A stretch of DNA of 64,000 nucleotides from Streptomyces althioticus (GTDB taxonomy: Bacteria; Actinomycetota; Actinomycetes; Streptomycetales; Streptomycetaceae), in contig BMSW01000013.1 in the NCBI GenBank assembly GCA_014649355.1, positions 1 through 64,000 on the forward strand, written 5' to 3'. Shown piece by piece: positions 1 to 7,948 of the stretch (position 1 is its first letter; each line of letters starts with the position of its first letter). The notes under the pieces are model-generated. The model searched no databases. It saw nothing but the letters and a program-made list of their open reading frames with translations, and was not told the DNA's origin. Position numbers and translations under genes: made by a program.

Positions 1-381
1 GACCCGGTCTACGGCTACCAGGTCACCAACGTCGAAGCCTCCATGGCCTCACCCTCGTCGCTCCTCCACTGGACCCGGCGCATGATCGAGATCCGCAAAC
101 AGAACCCCGCCTTCGGCCTCGGCTCCTACACCGAGCTGCCCTCCTCCAACCCCGCCGTCCTCGCCTTCCTCCGCGAGTACGAGGACGACCTCGTCCTCTG
201 CGTCAACAACTTCTCCCGTTTCGCGCAGCCCACGGAGCTGGATCTCAGCGCCTTCGAGGGGCGGCACCCGGTGGAGCTGTTCGGCGGGGTGCGCTTCCCG
301 GCGGTCGGCGAGCTGCCGTACCTGATGACGCTCGGAGGGCACGGCTTCTACTGGTTCCGGCTCCGGAAGGACGCCGCGTAG
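1..381 (+). CDS. treS: Trehalose synthase (maltose alpha-D-glucosyltransferase), C-terminal part
   Basis: The window opens inside this gene; only the last 126 codons are present, in frame from base 1. The visible part is the C-terminal all-beta domain of a GH13 enzyme, with the segment DPVYGYQVTNVEAS, a helix containing WTRRMIEIRKQNPAFGLG, and the terminal GGHGFYWFRL typical of TreS. TreS interconverts trehalose and maltose in the cytoplasm. It is followed after 110 bases by maltokinase and then glgB, the order expected for the trehalose-to-maltose-1-phosphate route that feeds GlgE. The catalytic barrel lies outside the window, so the call rests on the C-terminal domain and the neighbours. 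Confidence 0.9.
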   Translation, partial: DPVYGYQVTNVEASMASPSSLLHWTRRMIEIRKQNPAFGLGSYTELPSSNPAVLAFLREYEDDLVLCVNNFSRFAQPTELDLSAFEGRHPVELFGGVRFPAVGELPYLMTLGGHGFYWFRLRKDAA

Positions 382-491
382 AACCCGGGGCGGGGCGGTT
401 TCTCCCGCTCCGCCCGGGGCACGCATGAGTAACACCCCGCCCACCGGCGGCGCCCCGTGGCGCGCCGACAGAGGGGAAAGGACGCGACGCC

Positions 492-1910
492 ATGTCGGAA
501 GCCGTCACACGCACCGTCACGACCCCGCCCGGCCTCCTTGCGTCACTGGATCCACTGTTGCGGGAGTGGCTGCCGAGACAGCGCTGGTTCGCCGGGAAGG
601 GCCGCCCGGTCACCGGGTTCGACCTGGTCGCGGCCACCGAGCTGCTGCCTGCCGGCGCCAAGCTGGGCCTCTACCACCTGCTGGTGCGCGCCCATCAGCC
701 CCTCCAGCCCGGGCATGGCGGAGCGGAGCAGCCGGGCGACTGCTACCAGCTGTTCATAGGCGTGCGCGAGGCGCTGCCGCCCCGGCTGGCGCCCGCGCTG
801 ATCGGTCATGTGTCGCAGGGTCCCCTGGCCGGACGGACGGTCTACGAGGCCCTGCACGACACCCGGCCCGCCGACCTGCTCCTGGAGGCCCTGCGCACCC
901 AGGCCCGGATCGGCGGGCTTCGCTTCGAGCGGGACCCCCGCCAGGAGATCCGTCCCGGGCTGGTGCCGCGCCTGATGACCGTCGAGCAGTCGAACTCGTC
1001 GGTCGTCTACGGCGACACGTTCATCCTGAAACTGATGCGCCGGGTGGTGCCCGGCGTCAACCCCGACCTGGAGCTGCCGCTGGCGCTCGCCCGCGAGGGC
1101 TGCCCCCGGGTGCCCCCGCCGACCGCGTGGCTGGTCGCCGACGCCGAGGACACGGCCGGGCCGTCGCACACCCCCGAGCCGTACGTCCTCGGCGTGCTCC
1201 AGCCCTTCGTGCAGGGCGCCACCGACGGCTGGGAGCTGGCGCTGCGGGAACTGGCCAAGGGCGAGGACTTCGTCGCCGAGGCGCGGGCCATCGGGCGGGC
1301 CACCGCGGAGGTGCACACCGCGCTGGCGCGTGCCCTGCCCACGGTCACCCTGGGTCATGTGCCCATGCGCGCCCTGGTCGACGGCATGACCGAGCGGCTG
1401 GAGGCGGCCGTGCACGCGGTGCCCGCGCTGCGGCCGTACGCGGAGGATCTGCGCTCGGCGTACACCGCGCTGGACGACCTCGCGTCCGAGGGCCGCACCT
1501 GGACCGCCCAGCGGGTCCACAGCGACCTGCACCTGGGGCAGTGCCTGCGCTCCCCGGCCGGCACCTGGTCGCTGATCGACTTCGAGGGGGAGCCGGCCCG
1601 GCCGCTGGCCGAGCGCCGGATGCCGCAGCCGGCCGTGCGGGACGTGGCGGGCATGCTGCGCTCCTTCGACTACGCGGCGCGCACGACGGACCCGCCGCAG
1701 CCCGACTGGGCCGCCCACTGCCGGGCGGCCTACTGCTCCGGGTACGCGGAGGCCGCCGGCCGTGATCCGCGCACCGAGCCGGTGCTGCTGCGCGCGTACG
1801 AGACCGACAAGGCGGTCTACGAGGCGGTGTACGAGGCACGGCACCGCCCCGACTGGCTGCCCGTGCCGCTGGCGGCGCTGCGCCGGCTCGCCTCGGCCGA
1901 CCCGACCTGA
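492..1910 (+). CDS. mak: Maltokinase (Mak/Pep2)
   Basis: This 472-residue protein phosphorylates maltose with ATP to maltose-1-phosphate, the GlgE donor. The N-terminal about 150 residues form the maltokinase cap, including LREWLPRQRWFAGKGRPV. The C-terminal half has an aminoglycoside-phosphotransferase-like kinase fold with the catalytic-loop motif HSDLHLGQ (Asp345) and a metal-binding LIDFEGEPARP segment. The ATG at 492 follows GAGGGGAAAGG with a suitable gap. The stop is 31 bases before the glgB start, so the two are probably cotranscribed with treS. Length fits the family. A protein with only the cap-like domain is encoded separately at 56072-56737. Confidence 0.93.
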   Translation: MSEAVTRTVTTPPGLLASLDPLLREWLPRQRWFAGKGRPVTGFDLVAATELLPAGAKLGLYHLLVRAHQPLQPGHGGAEQPGDCYQLFIGVREALPPRLAPALIGHVSQGPLAGRTVYEALHDTRPADLLLEALRTQARIGGLRFERDPRQEIRPGLVPRLMTVEQSNSSVVYGDTFILKLMRRVVPGVNPDLELPLALAREGCPRVPPPTAWLVADAEDTAGPSHTPEPYVLGVLQPFVQGATDGWELALRELAKGEDFVAEARAIGRATAEVHTALARALPTVTLGHVPMRALVDGMTERLEAAVHAVPALRPYAEDLRSAYTALDDLASEGRTWTAQRVHSDLHLGQCLRSPAGTWSLIDFEGEPARPLAERRMPQPAVRDVAGMLRSFDYAARTTDPPQPDWAAHCRAAYCSGYAEAAGRDPRTEPVLLRAYETDKAVYEAVYEARHRPDWLPVPLAALRRLASADPT

Positions 1911-1941
1911 CCACCCGACCCGCGTCCAGGAGGCTTCGCCC

Positions 1942-4587
1942 GTGACCCCCCGCCCCGAGTCCAGCGGTCCGCCCCCGGAGCACCCGGCCGACCAGCGGCC
2001 CACCGAGCCACCGGCACCCACGCGGAAGAAGAAGCCCGCGACGAAACAGCCCGCCTCGGCCGCGGCGAAGAAGCCCGCCGCGCGCAAGACGCCCGCGAAG
2101 AAGACGGCGGCCGCGGCGGCGAAGGCGACGACACCGAAGCCCGCGGCCAGTCGTGCCACTGAGGCCACCCCGCAGCCCGCGGCCAGTCGTGCCGCTGGGG
2201 CGATGGGGGTCCCCCCGCTCGAGCGCAGCCGAGAGCGGGGGAGGGTGGGCGCGGGCGGCACCCGGGCAACGCCCTCAGCGACGGCCGGCCCGAAACGGAC
2301 GACTGCCGGGCGGAAGACCGCACGGACAACACCGGCGGCGCCTCCGGCACCGGTGCCGGAAAAGGCACCGCAGCTCGCCCCGCCGGAGGCGGAGCTCGCC
2401 GTCTCCCCCGCTCTCGACGCCGACGACCGCGACCGCCTCCTGCACGGCACCCACCACGCCCCGCACTCCGTCCTGGGCGCGCACCCCGTACCCGGCGGGG
2501 TCGCCTTCCGGGCGTTCCGCCCGTACGCCCGCGCGGTGACCGTGGTGTCCGGCGGCATGACCGTCGACCTGCACGACGACGGCGACGGCTTCTTCTCCGG
2601 CCTGCTGCCGCTGCGGGAGGTCCCCGCGTACCGGCTGCGCGTCGCGTACGAGGGGACCGAGCTGGAGACGGAGGACGCCTACCGCTTCCTGCCCACGCTG
2701 GGCGAGCTGGACCTGCACCTGATCGGCGAGGGCCGGCACGAGGAGCTGTGGACGGTGCTGGGCGCGCACCCCCTGACCCACCAGGGGGTGACCGGCACCC
2801 GCTTCTCCGTGTGGGCGCCGAACGCGCGGGGCGTGCGGGTCGCGGGCTCGTTCAACTTCTGGGACGGCACCGGCTTCCCGATGCGCTCGCTGGGCTCGAC
2901 CGGGGTGTGGGAGCTGTTCGTGCCGGGGATCGGCGAGGGCGAGCTGTACAAGTTCGAGATCACCCGCCCCGACGGTTCGAAGACCCTGCGCGCCGACCCG
3001 ATGGCCCGCCGCACGGAGGTGCCGCCGGCCACCTCGTCGATCGTCACGTCGTCCCGGTACGAGTGGGGTGACGCGCAGTGGCTGGAGCGGCGGGCGGAGG
3101 TGCCCGCGCACCGGGCGCCGCTCTCCGTGTACGAGGTGCACCTGGCCTCCTGGCGTCCGGGCCTCACCTACCGGCAGCTCGCCGAGCAGCTCCCCGCGTA
3201 TGTGAAGGACCTGGGCTTCACGCACGTCGAGCTGATGCCGGTCGCCGAGCACCCCTTCGGCGGGTCGTGGGGCTACCAGGTCACCGGCTTCTACGCGCCG
3301 ACCGCCCGGCTCGGCACCCCGGACGACTTCAAGTACCTGGTGGACGCCCTGCACCGGGCCGGCATCGGCGTGATCATGGACTGGGTGCCCGCGCACTTCC
3401 CGCGTGACGAGTGGGCGCTGGCCGAGTTCGACGGCCGCCCGCTGTACGAGCACTCCGATCCGCTGCGCGCCGCGCACCCCGACTGGGGCACCCTGGAGTT
3501 CGACTTCGGGCGGCGCGAGGTGCGCAACTTCCTGGTGGCGAACGCCCTGTACTGGTGCGAGGAGTTCCACATCGACGGGCTGCGGGTCGACGCGGTCGCC
3601 TCCATGCTCTACCTGGACTACTCGCGCGAGCCCGGCGAATGGACGCCGAACGAGCACGGCGGCCGGGAGAACCTGGACGCGGTGGCGTTCCTGCAGGAGA
3701 TGAACGCGACCGTGTACCGCAGGGTGCCGGGGGTCGTGACGATCGCCGAGGAGTCCACCGCCTGGGACGGCGTCACCCGCGCCACCCACCACCGCGGTCC
3801 GAGCGGCTTCGGCGGGCTGGGCTTCGGGCTGAAGTGGAACATGGGCTGGATGCACGACTCGCTGGAGTACATGAGCCACGAGCCGGTGCACCGCAGGTAC
3901 CACCACGGTGAGATGACGTTCTCGATGGTGTACGCGTACAGCGAGAACTACGTGCTGCCGATCTCCCACGACGAGGTGGTGCACGGCAAGCGGTCCCTGG
4001 TGTCGAAGATGCCGGGCGACTGGTGGCGGCAGCGCGCCGACCTGCGCGCCTACCTGGGCTTCATGTGGGCCCACCCCGGCAAGCAGCTCCTCTTCATGGG
4101 GCAGGAGTTCGCGCAGGGCGCGGAGTGGTCGGAGGCGCACGGCCCGGACTGGTGGCTGCTCGACCCGCACTACGGGGCGGAGGCCGACCACCGGGGCGTG
4201 CGGGACCTGGTGCGCGACCTCAACACCGTGTACCGCGCCACCCCGGCGCTGTGGCAGTACGACACCGAGCCGGCCGGCTTCCGCTGGGTGACCGGGGACG
4301 CCGCCGACGACAACGTGCTGGCCTTCCTGCGGTACGACGCCGACGGTTCGCCGCTGCTCGCGGTGTCCCACTTCGCGCCGGTGGTCCGGCACGACTACCG
4401 CATCGGCGTCCCGGACGACGTGCCCGCCTGGCACGAGGCGCTGAACACCGACGCGGCCCGCTACGGCGGCGGCGACGTCACCCACCCCGATCCGGTGAAG
4501 CCGGAGCCGCAGGGGTGGCACGGCCTGCCGGCGAGCATCCGGCTGACCCTGCCGCCCCTGTCGACGGTGTGGCTGCGCCCGGCCTGA
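1942..4587 (+). CDS. glgB: 1,4-alpha-glucan branching enzyme GlgB with long Lys/Ala/Pro-rich N-terminal tail
   Basis: GlgB transfers alpha-1,4 glucan segments to make alpha-1,6 branches in glycogen-like glucan. GTG 1942 is chosen as start because AGGAGG at 1928-1933 lies 8 bases upstream; the open frame extends further back into mak. The 881-residue product has about 160 residues of low-complexity tail with repeated KKPA and TPAKK units, then two beta domains and a GH13 barrel. Catalytic residues are visible: Asp550 in DGLRVDAVASM, Glu603 in TIAEESTAW and Asp677 in ISHDEVVHGK. The tail is absent from short GlgB proteins and is interrupted near residues 88-102 by a dispersed Streptomyces repeat read in frame. 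The enzyme assignment is firm; any role for the tail is unknown. Confidence 0.94.
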   Translation: MTPRPESSGPPPEHPADQRPTEPPAPTRKKKPATKQPASAAAKKPAARKTPAKKTAAAAAKATTPKPAASRATEATPQPAASRAAGAMGVPPLERSRERGRVGAGGTRATPSATAGPKRTTAGRKTARTTPAAPPAPVPEKAPQLAPPEAELAVSPALDADDRDRLLHGTHHAPHSVLGAHPVPGGVAFRAFRPYARAVTVVSGGMTVDLHDDGDGFFSGLLPLREVPAYRLRVAYEGTELETEDAYRFLPTLGELDLHLIGEGRHEELWTVLGAHPLTHQGVTGTRFSVWAPNARGVRVAGSFNFWDGTGFPMRSLGSTGVWELFVPGIGEGELYKFEITRPDGSKTLRADPMARRTEVPPATSSIVTSSRYEWGDAQWLERRAEVPAHRAPLSVYEVHLASWRPGLTYRQLAEQLPAYVKDLGFTHVELMPVAEHPFGGSWGYQVTGFYAPTARLGTPDDFKYLVDALHRAGIGVIMDWVPAHFPRDEWALAEFDGRPLYEHSDPLRAAHPDWGTLEFDFGRREVRNFLVANALYWCEEFHIDGLRVDAVASMLYLDYSREPGEWTPNEHGGRENLDAVAFLQEMNATVYRRVPGVVTIAEESTAWDGVTRATHHRGPSGFGGLGFGLKWNMGWMHDSLEYMSHEPVHRRYHHGEMTFSMVYAYSENYVLPISHDEVVHGKRSLVSKMPGDWWRQRADLRAYLGFMWAHPGKQLLFMGQEFAQGAEWSEAHGPDWWLLDPHYGAEADHRGVRDLVRDLNTVYRATPALWQYDTEPAGFRWVTGDAADDNVLAFLRYDADGSPLLAVSHFAPVVRHDYRIGVPDDVPAWHEALNTDAARYGGGDVTHPDPVKPEPQGWHGLPASIRLTLPPLSTVWLRPA
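2203..2246 (+). repeat. Dispersed Streptomyces palindromic repeat inside glgB
   Basis: The segment starts with ATGGGGGTCCCCCCGCTC and ends GAGAGCGGGGGAGGG, around a CGAGCGCAGCCG core. Arms CCCCCGCT (2212-2219) and AGCGGGGG (2234-2241) can pair. I recognise it as a repeat usually found between genes in Streptomyces genomes. Here it is read in frame as MGVPPLERSRERGRVG within the disordered GlgB tail. Recognition is from memory, not from a search. Confidence 0.6.
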
Positions 4588-4599
4588 CCCGGGCGGGAC

Positions 4600-6867
4600 C
4601 TACGCGAGAGCCTCGGCCAGCGGCTCCGGGAGCGGCTCGGTGTGCAGCACGCCGAGCCGCTGGGTGGCCCGGGTGAGCGCCACGTACAGGTCGCTGGTGC
4701 CGTAGCGGCCCGGCTCGACCACCAGGACCGAGTCGAACTCGAGCCCCTTGGCCTGACGCGGGTCGAGGAGCACCACCTGGCGGGTGAGGTCCGGCTCGGC
4801 GCCGGCCGTCACCCCGTCCAGGCGGGCGGCCAGGGCGCGGTGCAGCTCGCGCGGGGCGATGACCGCGAGACGGCCCTCCTCGGGGGTGAGCTCCCTGACC
4901 GCCTCGGCGGTGGCGGCGGGCAGGTCCGCGGTGGCGCGGGCCCACGGCCTCACCCCGGTGGCGCGGACCGAGCTGGGCGGCTCGAAGCCGGGGTGCGCGT
5001 CCCGGACCACGGCGGCCGCGACCTCCATGATCTCCGCGGGGGTGCGGTAGTTGACGCCGAGCCGGTGGTGCTCCCAGCGGTCCTCGACGTACGGGTCGAG
5101 GATGCCCTCCCAGGAGCCGACGCCGCCCGCCTCCGAGGTCTGCGCCGGGTCGCCGACGAGGGTCATGGACCGGGTGGGGCTGCGCCGCATCAGCAGCCGC
5201 CACGCCATCGGGGACAGCTCCTGCGCCTCGTCCACGATGATGTGCCCGAACGCCCAGGTGCGGTCGGCGGCGGCGCGCTCGGCGGCGCTGCGGTGGTCGT
5301 CCTCCTCGTGCCGTTCGGCGAACCGCTCGGCGTCGATGATGTCGTGCGCGGACAGCACCTCGGAGGACTCGGGGTCGTCCTCCTCCTTGTCCTCGAACTC
5401 GAAGGTCCGGGAGGCGTAGGAGACGTCCAGCACGCCCTGGGCGTAGGCGATCTGCCGCTGCCGCTCGCGTTCGGCGCGGTCGCGGGCGAGCCTGTCGTCC
5501 TCGCCGAGGAGTTCGGCGGCCTCGTCCAGCAGCGGCACGTCGGAGACGGTCCAGTGCCGGGTGACCGGGCGGCGGACCACGGCGGCGTCCTCGTCGGGGA
5601 GGTAGCCCTCCGGGGCGGCGAGGAAGTCCGCGACCAGCCGCTGCGGGGTGATGCGCGGCCAGAGCTGGTCGATCGCCGACCAGACTTCGGGGTTCTCGGC
5701 CAGCTCGTCGCGGATCTGGGTGATGTCGCTCGGGTCGAGCAGGTTGGACCCGTCGTACGGGTCGGTGCCGATGCGCTCGGCGAGCATGTCGGTGAGCGTG
5801 TTGAGGATGTGCCCCTCGAAGTGCTCGCGTGCCACGTTGTGCGGCAGCTTGGTGGCGCGGGTGCGCTCCCGGGCGACGTTCACCAGGCCGTCGTCGAGCA
5901 TCAGGACCTCGCGGTCGTGTTCGATCGCGATGACCGGGTCGGGCAGCGCCTGCCGGTCGCGGACGTACTCCGCGAGCACGTCGGCCATCTCCGCCCGCCC
6001 CTTGACGGCGGCGGCCTCCGGCGTGTCCGTGCGGGTGGTCCGCACGCCCGGGAACAGCTCGCCGACGGTCGCGAGGAGCACGCCGGTCTCACCGAGGCTG
6101 GGCAGCACCTCGCCGATGTAGCCGAGGAACGCCGGGTTGGGTCCGACGATCAGCACGGCGCGGCGGGCGAGCAGCTCGCGGTGCTCGTAGAGCAGGTACG
6201 CGGCGCGGTGCAGGGCGACGGCGGTCTTGCCGGTGCCGGGGCCGCCCTCGACCACCATGACGCCCCGGTGCGGAGCGCGGATGATGCGGTCCTGGTCGGC
6301 CTGGATGGTGCGGACGATGTCGCCCATGCGGCCGGTGCGGGCGGAGTTCAGGGCGGCGAGCAGTACGGCGTCGCCGGTGGGGTCCTCGTGGCCGGTGCGG
6401 GTGTCGTCGCCGAGGTCGAGGATCTCGTCGTGCAGGTCGGTGACCCGGCGGCCCTCGGTGGCGATGTGCCGACGGCGCCGCAGCCCCATGGGGGTGTGGC
6501 CGGTGGCCAGGTAGAACGGGCGGGCGACGTCGGCCCGCCAGTCGATGAGGAGCGGGGTGAGCTCGTCGTCGTCGGCGCGCAGGCCGATGCGTCCGATGTG
6601 GTGGGTCTGCCCGGACGTGAGGTCGATGCGCCCGAAGCAGAGGGAGCCGTCCACCGCGTTGAGCGCGGCGAGCAGCCCGGAGCGCTCGGCGACCAGGATG
6701 TCCCGTTCCAGCCGGGCCTGCCGGGGTGTGTGGCCCTGGGCGAGGGCGTCCGCCACACCGGCCTCGGCGTCGCCCCGCAGGACGTCCACCCGTGCGTACA
6801 GTCCGTCGATGAATTCCTGTTCGTGCCGCAATTCATCGTCCGGATATTCGGTGTTTGACAATTCCAC
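4600..6867 (-). CDS. helR: HelR/HelD-type UvrD-like ATPase that recycles RNA polymerase
   Basis: This 755-residue superfamily 1 ATPase has Walker A GGPGTGKTAVALH (Lys214), Walker B HIIVDEAQELSP and a terminal helicase motif YVALTRATQRLGVL. The N-terminal helical arm (residues 1-110) and the acidic insert with EFEDKEEDDPESSEV before Walker B are typical of actinobacterial HelD/HelR, which dislodge stalled RNA polymerase; HelR also displaces rifamycins. The GTG start is preceded on its strand by CAGTATAT about ten bases upstream, so the message may have almost no leader. The 19-bp rifamycin-associated palindrome known upstream of some helR genes was not seen. It ends 12 bases after convergent glgB. 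Confidence 0.85.
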   Translation of the reverse strand: MELSNTEYPDDELRHEQEFIDGLYARVDVLRGDAEAGVADALAQGHTPRQARLERDILVAERSGLLAALNAVDGSLCFGRIDLTSGQTHHIGRIGLRADDDELTPLLIDWRADVARPFYLATGHTPMGLRRRRHIATEGRRVTDLHDEILDLGDDTRTGHEDPTGDAVLLAALNSARTGRMGDIVRTIQADQDRIIRAPHRGVMVVEGGPGTGKTAVALHRAAYLLYEHRELLARRAVLIVGPNPAFLGYIGEVLPSLGETGVLLATVGELFPGVRTTRTDTPEAAAVKGRAEMADVLAEYVRDRQALPDPVIAIEHDREVLMLDDGLVNVARERTRATKLPHNVAREHFEGHILNTLTDMLAERIGTDPYDGSNLLDPSDITQIRDELAENPEVWSAIDQLWPRITPQRLVADFLAAPEGYLPDEDAAVVRRPVTRHWTVSDVPLLDEAAELLGEDDRLARDRAERERQRQIAYAQGVLDVSYASRTFEFEDKEEDDPESSEVLSAHDIIDAERFAERHEEDDHRSAAERAAADRTWAFGHIIVDEAQELSPMAWRLLMRRSPTRSMTLVGDPAQTSEAGGVGSWEGILDPYVEDRWEHHRLGVNYRTPAEIMEVAAAVVRDAHPGFEPPSSVRATGVRPWARATADLPAATAEAVRELTPEEGRLAVIAPRELHRALAARLDGVTAGAEPDLTRQVVLLDPRQAKGLEFDSVLVVEPGRYGTSDLYVALTRATQRLGVLHTEPLPEPLAEALA

Positions 6868-6944
6868 TCCCGCCCGGATATACTGTGCTCACTGAACTTC
6901 TTCGCGACTTCTCTTCATGAAGGCGTGAATGAACGAATATACGC

Positions 6945-6984
6945 AAGGAAAACCCCCGGGCGCAATTACCCGGGGGTTTTCCTT
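6945..6984 (-). terminator. Strong rho-independent-type hairpin after the thioredoxin gene
   Basis: AAGGAAAACCCCCGGG at 6945-6960 and its exact complement at 6969-6984 make a perfect 16-bp stem with an 8-base loop (CGCAATTA). It lies 18 bases beyond the thioredoxin stop on the minus strand and upstream of helR, so it should insulate helR from the MerR-thioredoxin operon. The A/T tract at the stem base gives U residues in either direction. Confidence 0.85.
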
Positions 6985-7001
6985 GTGCGGAGGGCGGCGG
7001 T

Positions 7002-7325
7002 TCAGAGCATGTCGCGCAGTTCCTCCCGCAGCCGCCGGCCCGGCCGCGCGCCGACCATCGACCGCAGCGGCTCACCGTCGCGGAAGACGACGAAGGTCGG
7101 CATCGACAGCACCTTGTACGCGTTGGTCGTCGTCGGGTTGCGGTCCACGTTCAGCTGGACCACCTTCAGCCGGCCCTCCTCCGCCGCGGCCAGCTCCCGC
7201 AGCACCGGTGCCATCTGCCGGCACGGCGGGCACCAGTCGGCCGTGAATTCCACCAGCACCGGAAGCCCGGCGCCCAGCACCTCTTCCGCGAAATCCGTGT
7301 CCGTCACCTCAGGAACGCCGCTCAT
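7002..7325 (-). CDS. Thioredoxin
   Basis: This 107-residue single-domain thioredoxin reduces protein disulphides in the cytoplasm. It shows the active site WCPPC (Cys32, Cys35) after VLVEFTAD, and the cis-proline segment SMPTFVVFRDGEPL. The length is typical. ATG 7325 shares the four bases ATGA with the stop of the MerR gene, so the two are translationally coupled and the longer upstream open frame is not needed. A strong hairpin follows the stop. Being in one operon with a Cys-containing MerR protein, it is probably made in response to a thiol or metal signal; that is inferred. Confidence 0.93.
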   Translation of the reverse strand: MSGVPEVTDTDFAEEVLGAGLPVLVEFTADWCPPCRQMAPVLRELAAAEEGRLKVVQLNVDRNPTTTNAYKVLSMPTFVVFRDGEPLRSMVGARPGRRLREELRDML

Positions 7326-7750
7326 CGCGGTCCCCCTCCCAGTTCGCACTCCGGTTCCGGACCACCCGGGACCGCCGCGTCGGCGGCCAGCGCCGCACGG
7401 GCCGCCTCCGCCCTCGCCAGCTGCCGCCCGACCTGCTCCCGCACCGCGCCCAGCTCGGCGATGAGCGTGTCGAGCTCGTCGAGCTTGCGCCGGTAGACCT
7501 GGAGCGAGGCCGGGCAGGAGTCGCCCTCGGGGTGCCCGGCCCGCAGGCACTCCACGAACGGCCGGGTCTCCTCCAGGCCGAACCCGAAGTCCTGGAGGGT
7601 GCGGATCTGCCGCAGCAGCCTCAGGTCGGACTCGTCGTAGGTCCGGTATCCGTTCCCGTTCCGTCGTGCGGGCAGCAGCCCGCGGGACTCGTAGTACCGC
7701 AGCGTCCGCGTCGTGGTCCCGGCGCGTGCGGCCAGCTCGCCGATTCGCAT
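7322..7750 (-). CDS. MerR-family regulator with Cys cluster
   Basis: This 142-residue protein has the MerR winged helix at the N-terminus (MRIGELAARAGTTTRTLRYY, then NGNGYRTYDESDLRLL), a dimerisation helix at about residues 84-122, and a short tail. Cys68 and Cys79 flank the AGHPEGDS segment and Cys135 lies near the end; such Cys placement is usual in effector-sensing MerR proteins, but I cannot tell thiol stress from a metal or other ligand. It overlaps the thioredoxin gene by ATGA. Its promoter has the long spacer and dyad characteristic of MerR targets, so autoregulation is likely. The ATG has no Shine-Dalgarno, which fits a leaderless message. Confidence 0.88.
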   Translation of the reverse strand: MRIGELAARAGTTTRTLRYYESRGLLPARRNGNGYRTYDESDLRLLRQIRTLQDFGFGLEETRPFVECLRAGHPEGDSCPASLQVYRRKLDELDTLIAELGAVREQVGRQLARAEAARAALAADAAVPGGPEPECELGGGPR

Positions 7751-7757
7751 GCCGTCG

Positions 7758-7788
7758 AACGTAAGGCTTGACGCGGGCGTCAGGGCAA
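7758..7788 (-). promoter_or_regulatory. MerR-type promoter with 19-bp spacer and dyad
   Basis: On the minus strand -35 TTGCCC (7788-7783) and -10 TACGTT (7763-7758) are 19 bp apart. The perfect palindrome TGACGCCCGCGTCA (7769-7782) sits in the spacer. A 19-bp spacer with an internal dyad is the hallmark of promoters that MerR proteins untwist. The -10 lies 7 bases before the MerR ATG, so the transcript should start at or very near that codon. Confidence 0.7.
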
Positions 7789-7813
7789 GGGCGGAGCGCC
7801 GGTGACGCGGAAG

Positions 7814-7855
7814 GCCGGGCGGCCGGACTCACGGGGGAGAGTCCGGCCGCCCGGC
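7814..7855 (-). terminator. Hairpin downstream of dctA
   Basis: GCCGGGCGGCCGGACTC (7814-7830) and its exact complement (7839-7855) form a 17-bp stem with an 8-base loop. It lies about 95 bases past the dctA stop on the minus strand and before the MerR operon promoter. There is no clear U tract, as is common in Streptomyces. Confidence 0.7.
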
Positions 7856-7948
7856 GGGAGGCCCTGTCAGGGGGGTGGGCCTCCGGGGGCCGGCCGGCCG
7901 GGGCGACGGGGGTGCGGCCCGGCCGGCCGGGGCGGGAAGGGCCCAGGG

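Noticed and set aside
2275..4521. Long antisense frame across glgB
   Set aside because: Shadow of high-GC coding sequence; the plus strand has conserved GH13 catalytic motifs.
4642..6858. Long plus-strand frame across helR
   Set aside because: Val/Gly/Ala-rich artefact opposite a gene with clear helicase motifs.
6868..7001. Rifamycin-associated element upstream of helR
   Set aside because: Looked for a 19-bp palindrome; only the AAGGAAAACCCCCGGG terminator is present, which belongs to the thioredoxin operon.
7880..7935. GC-rich tandem CCGGCCGGCCGGGG segments after dctA
   Set aside because: Possible extra hairpin, but too low in complexity to assign beyond the terminator already listed.
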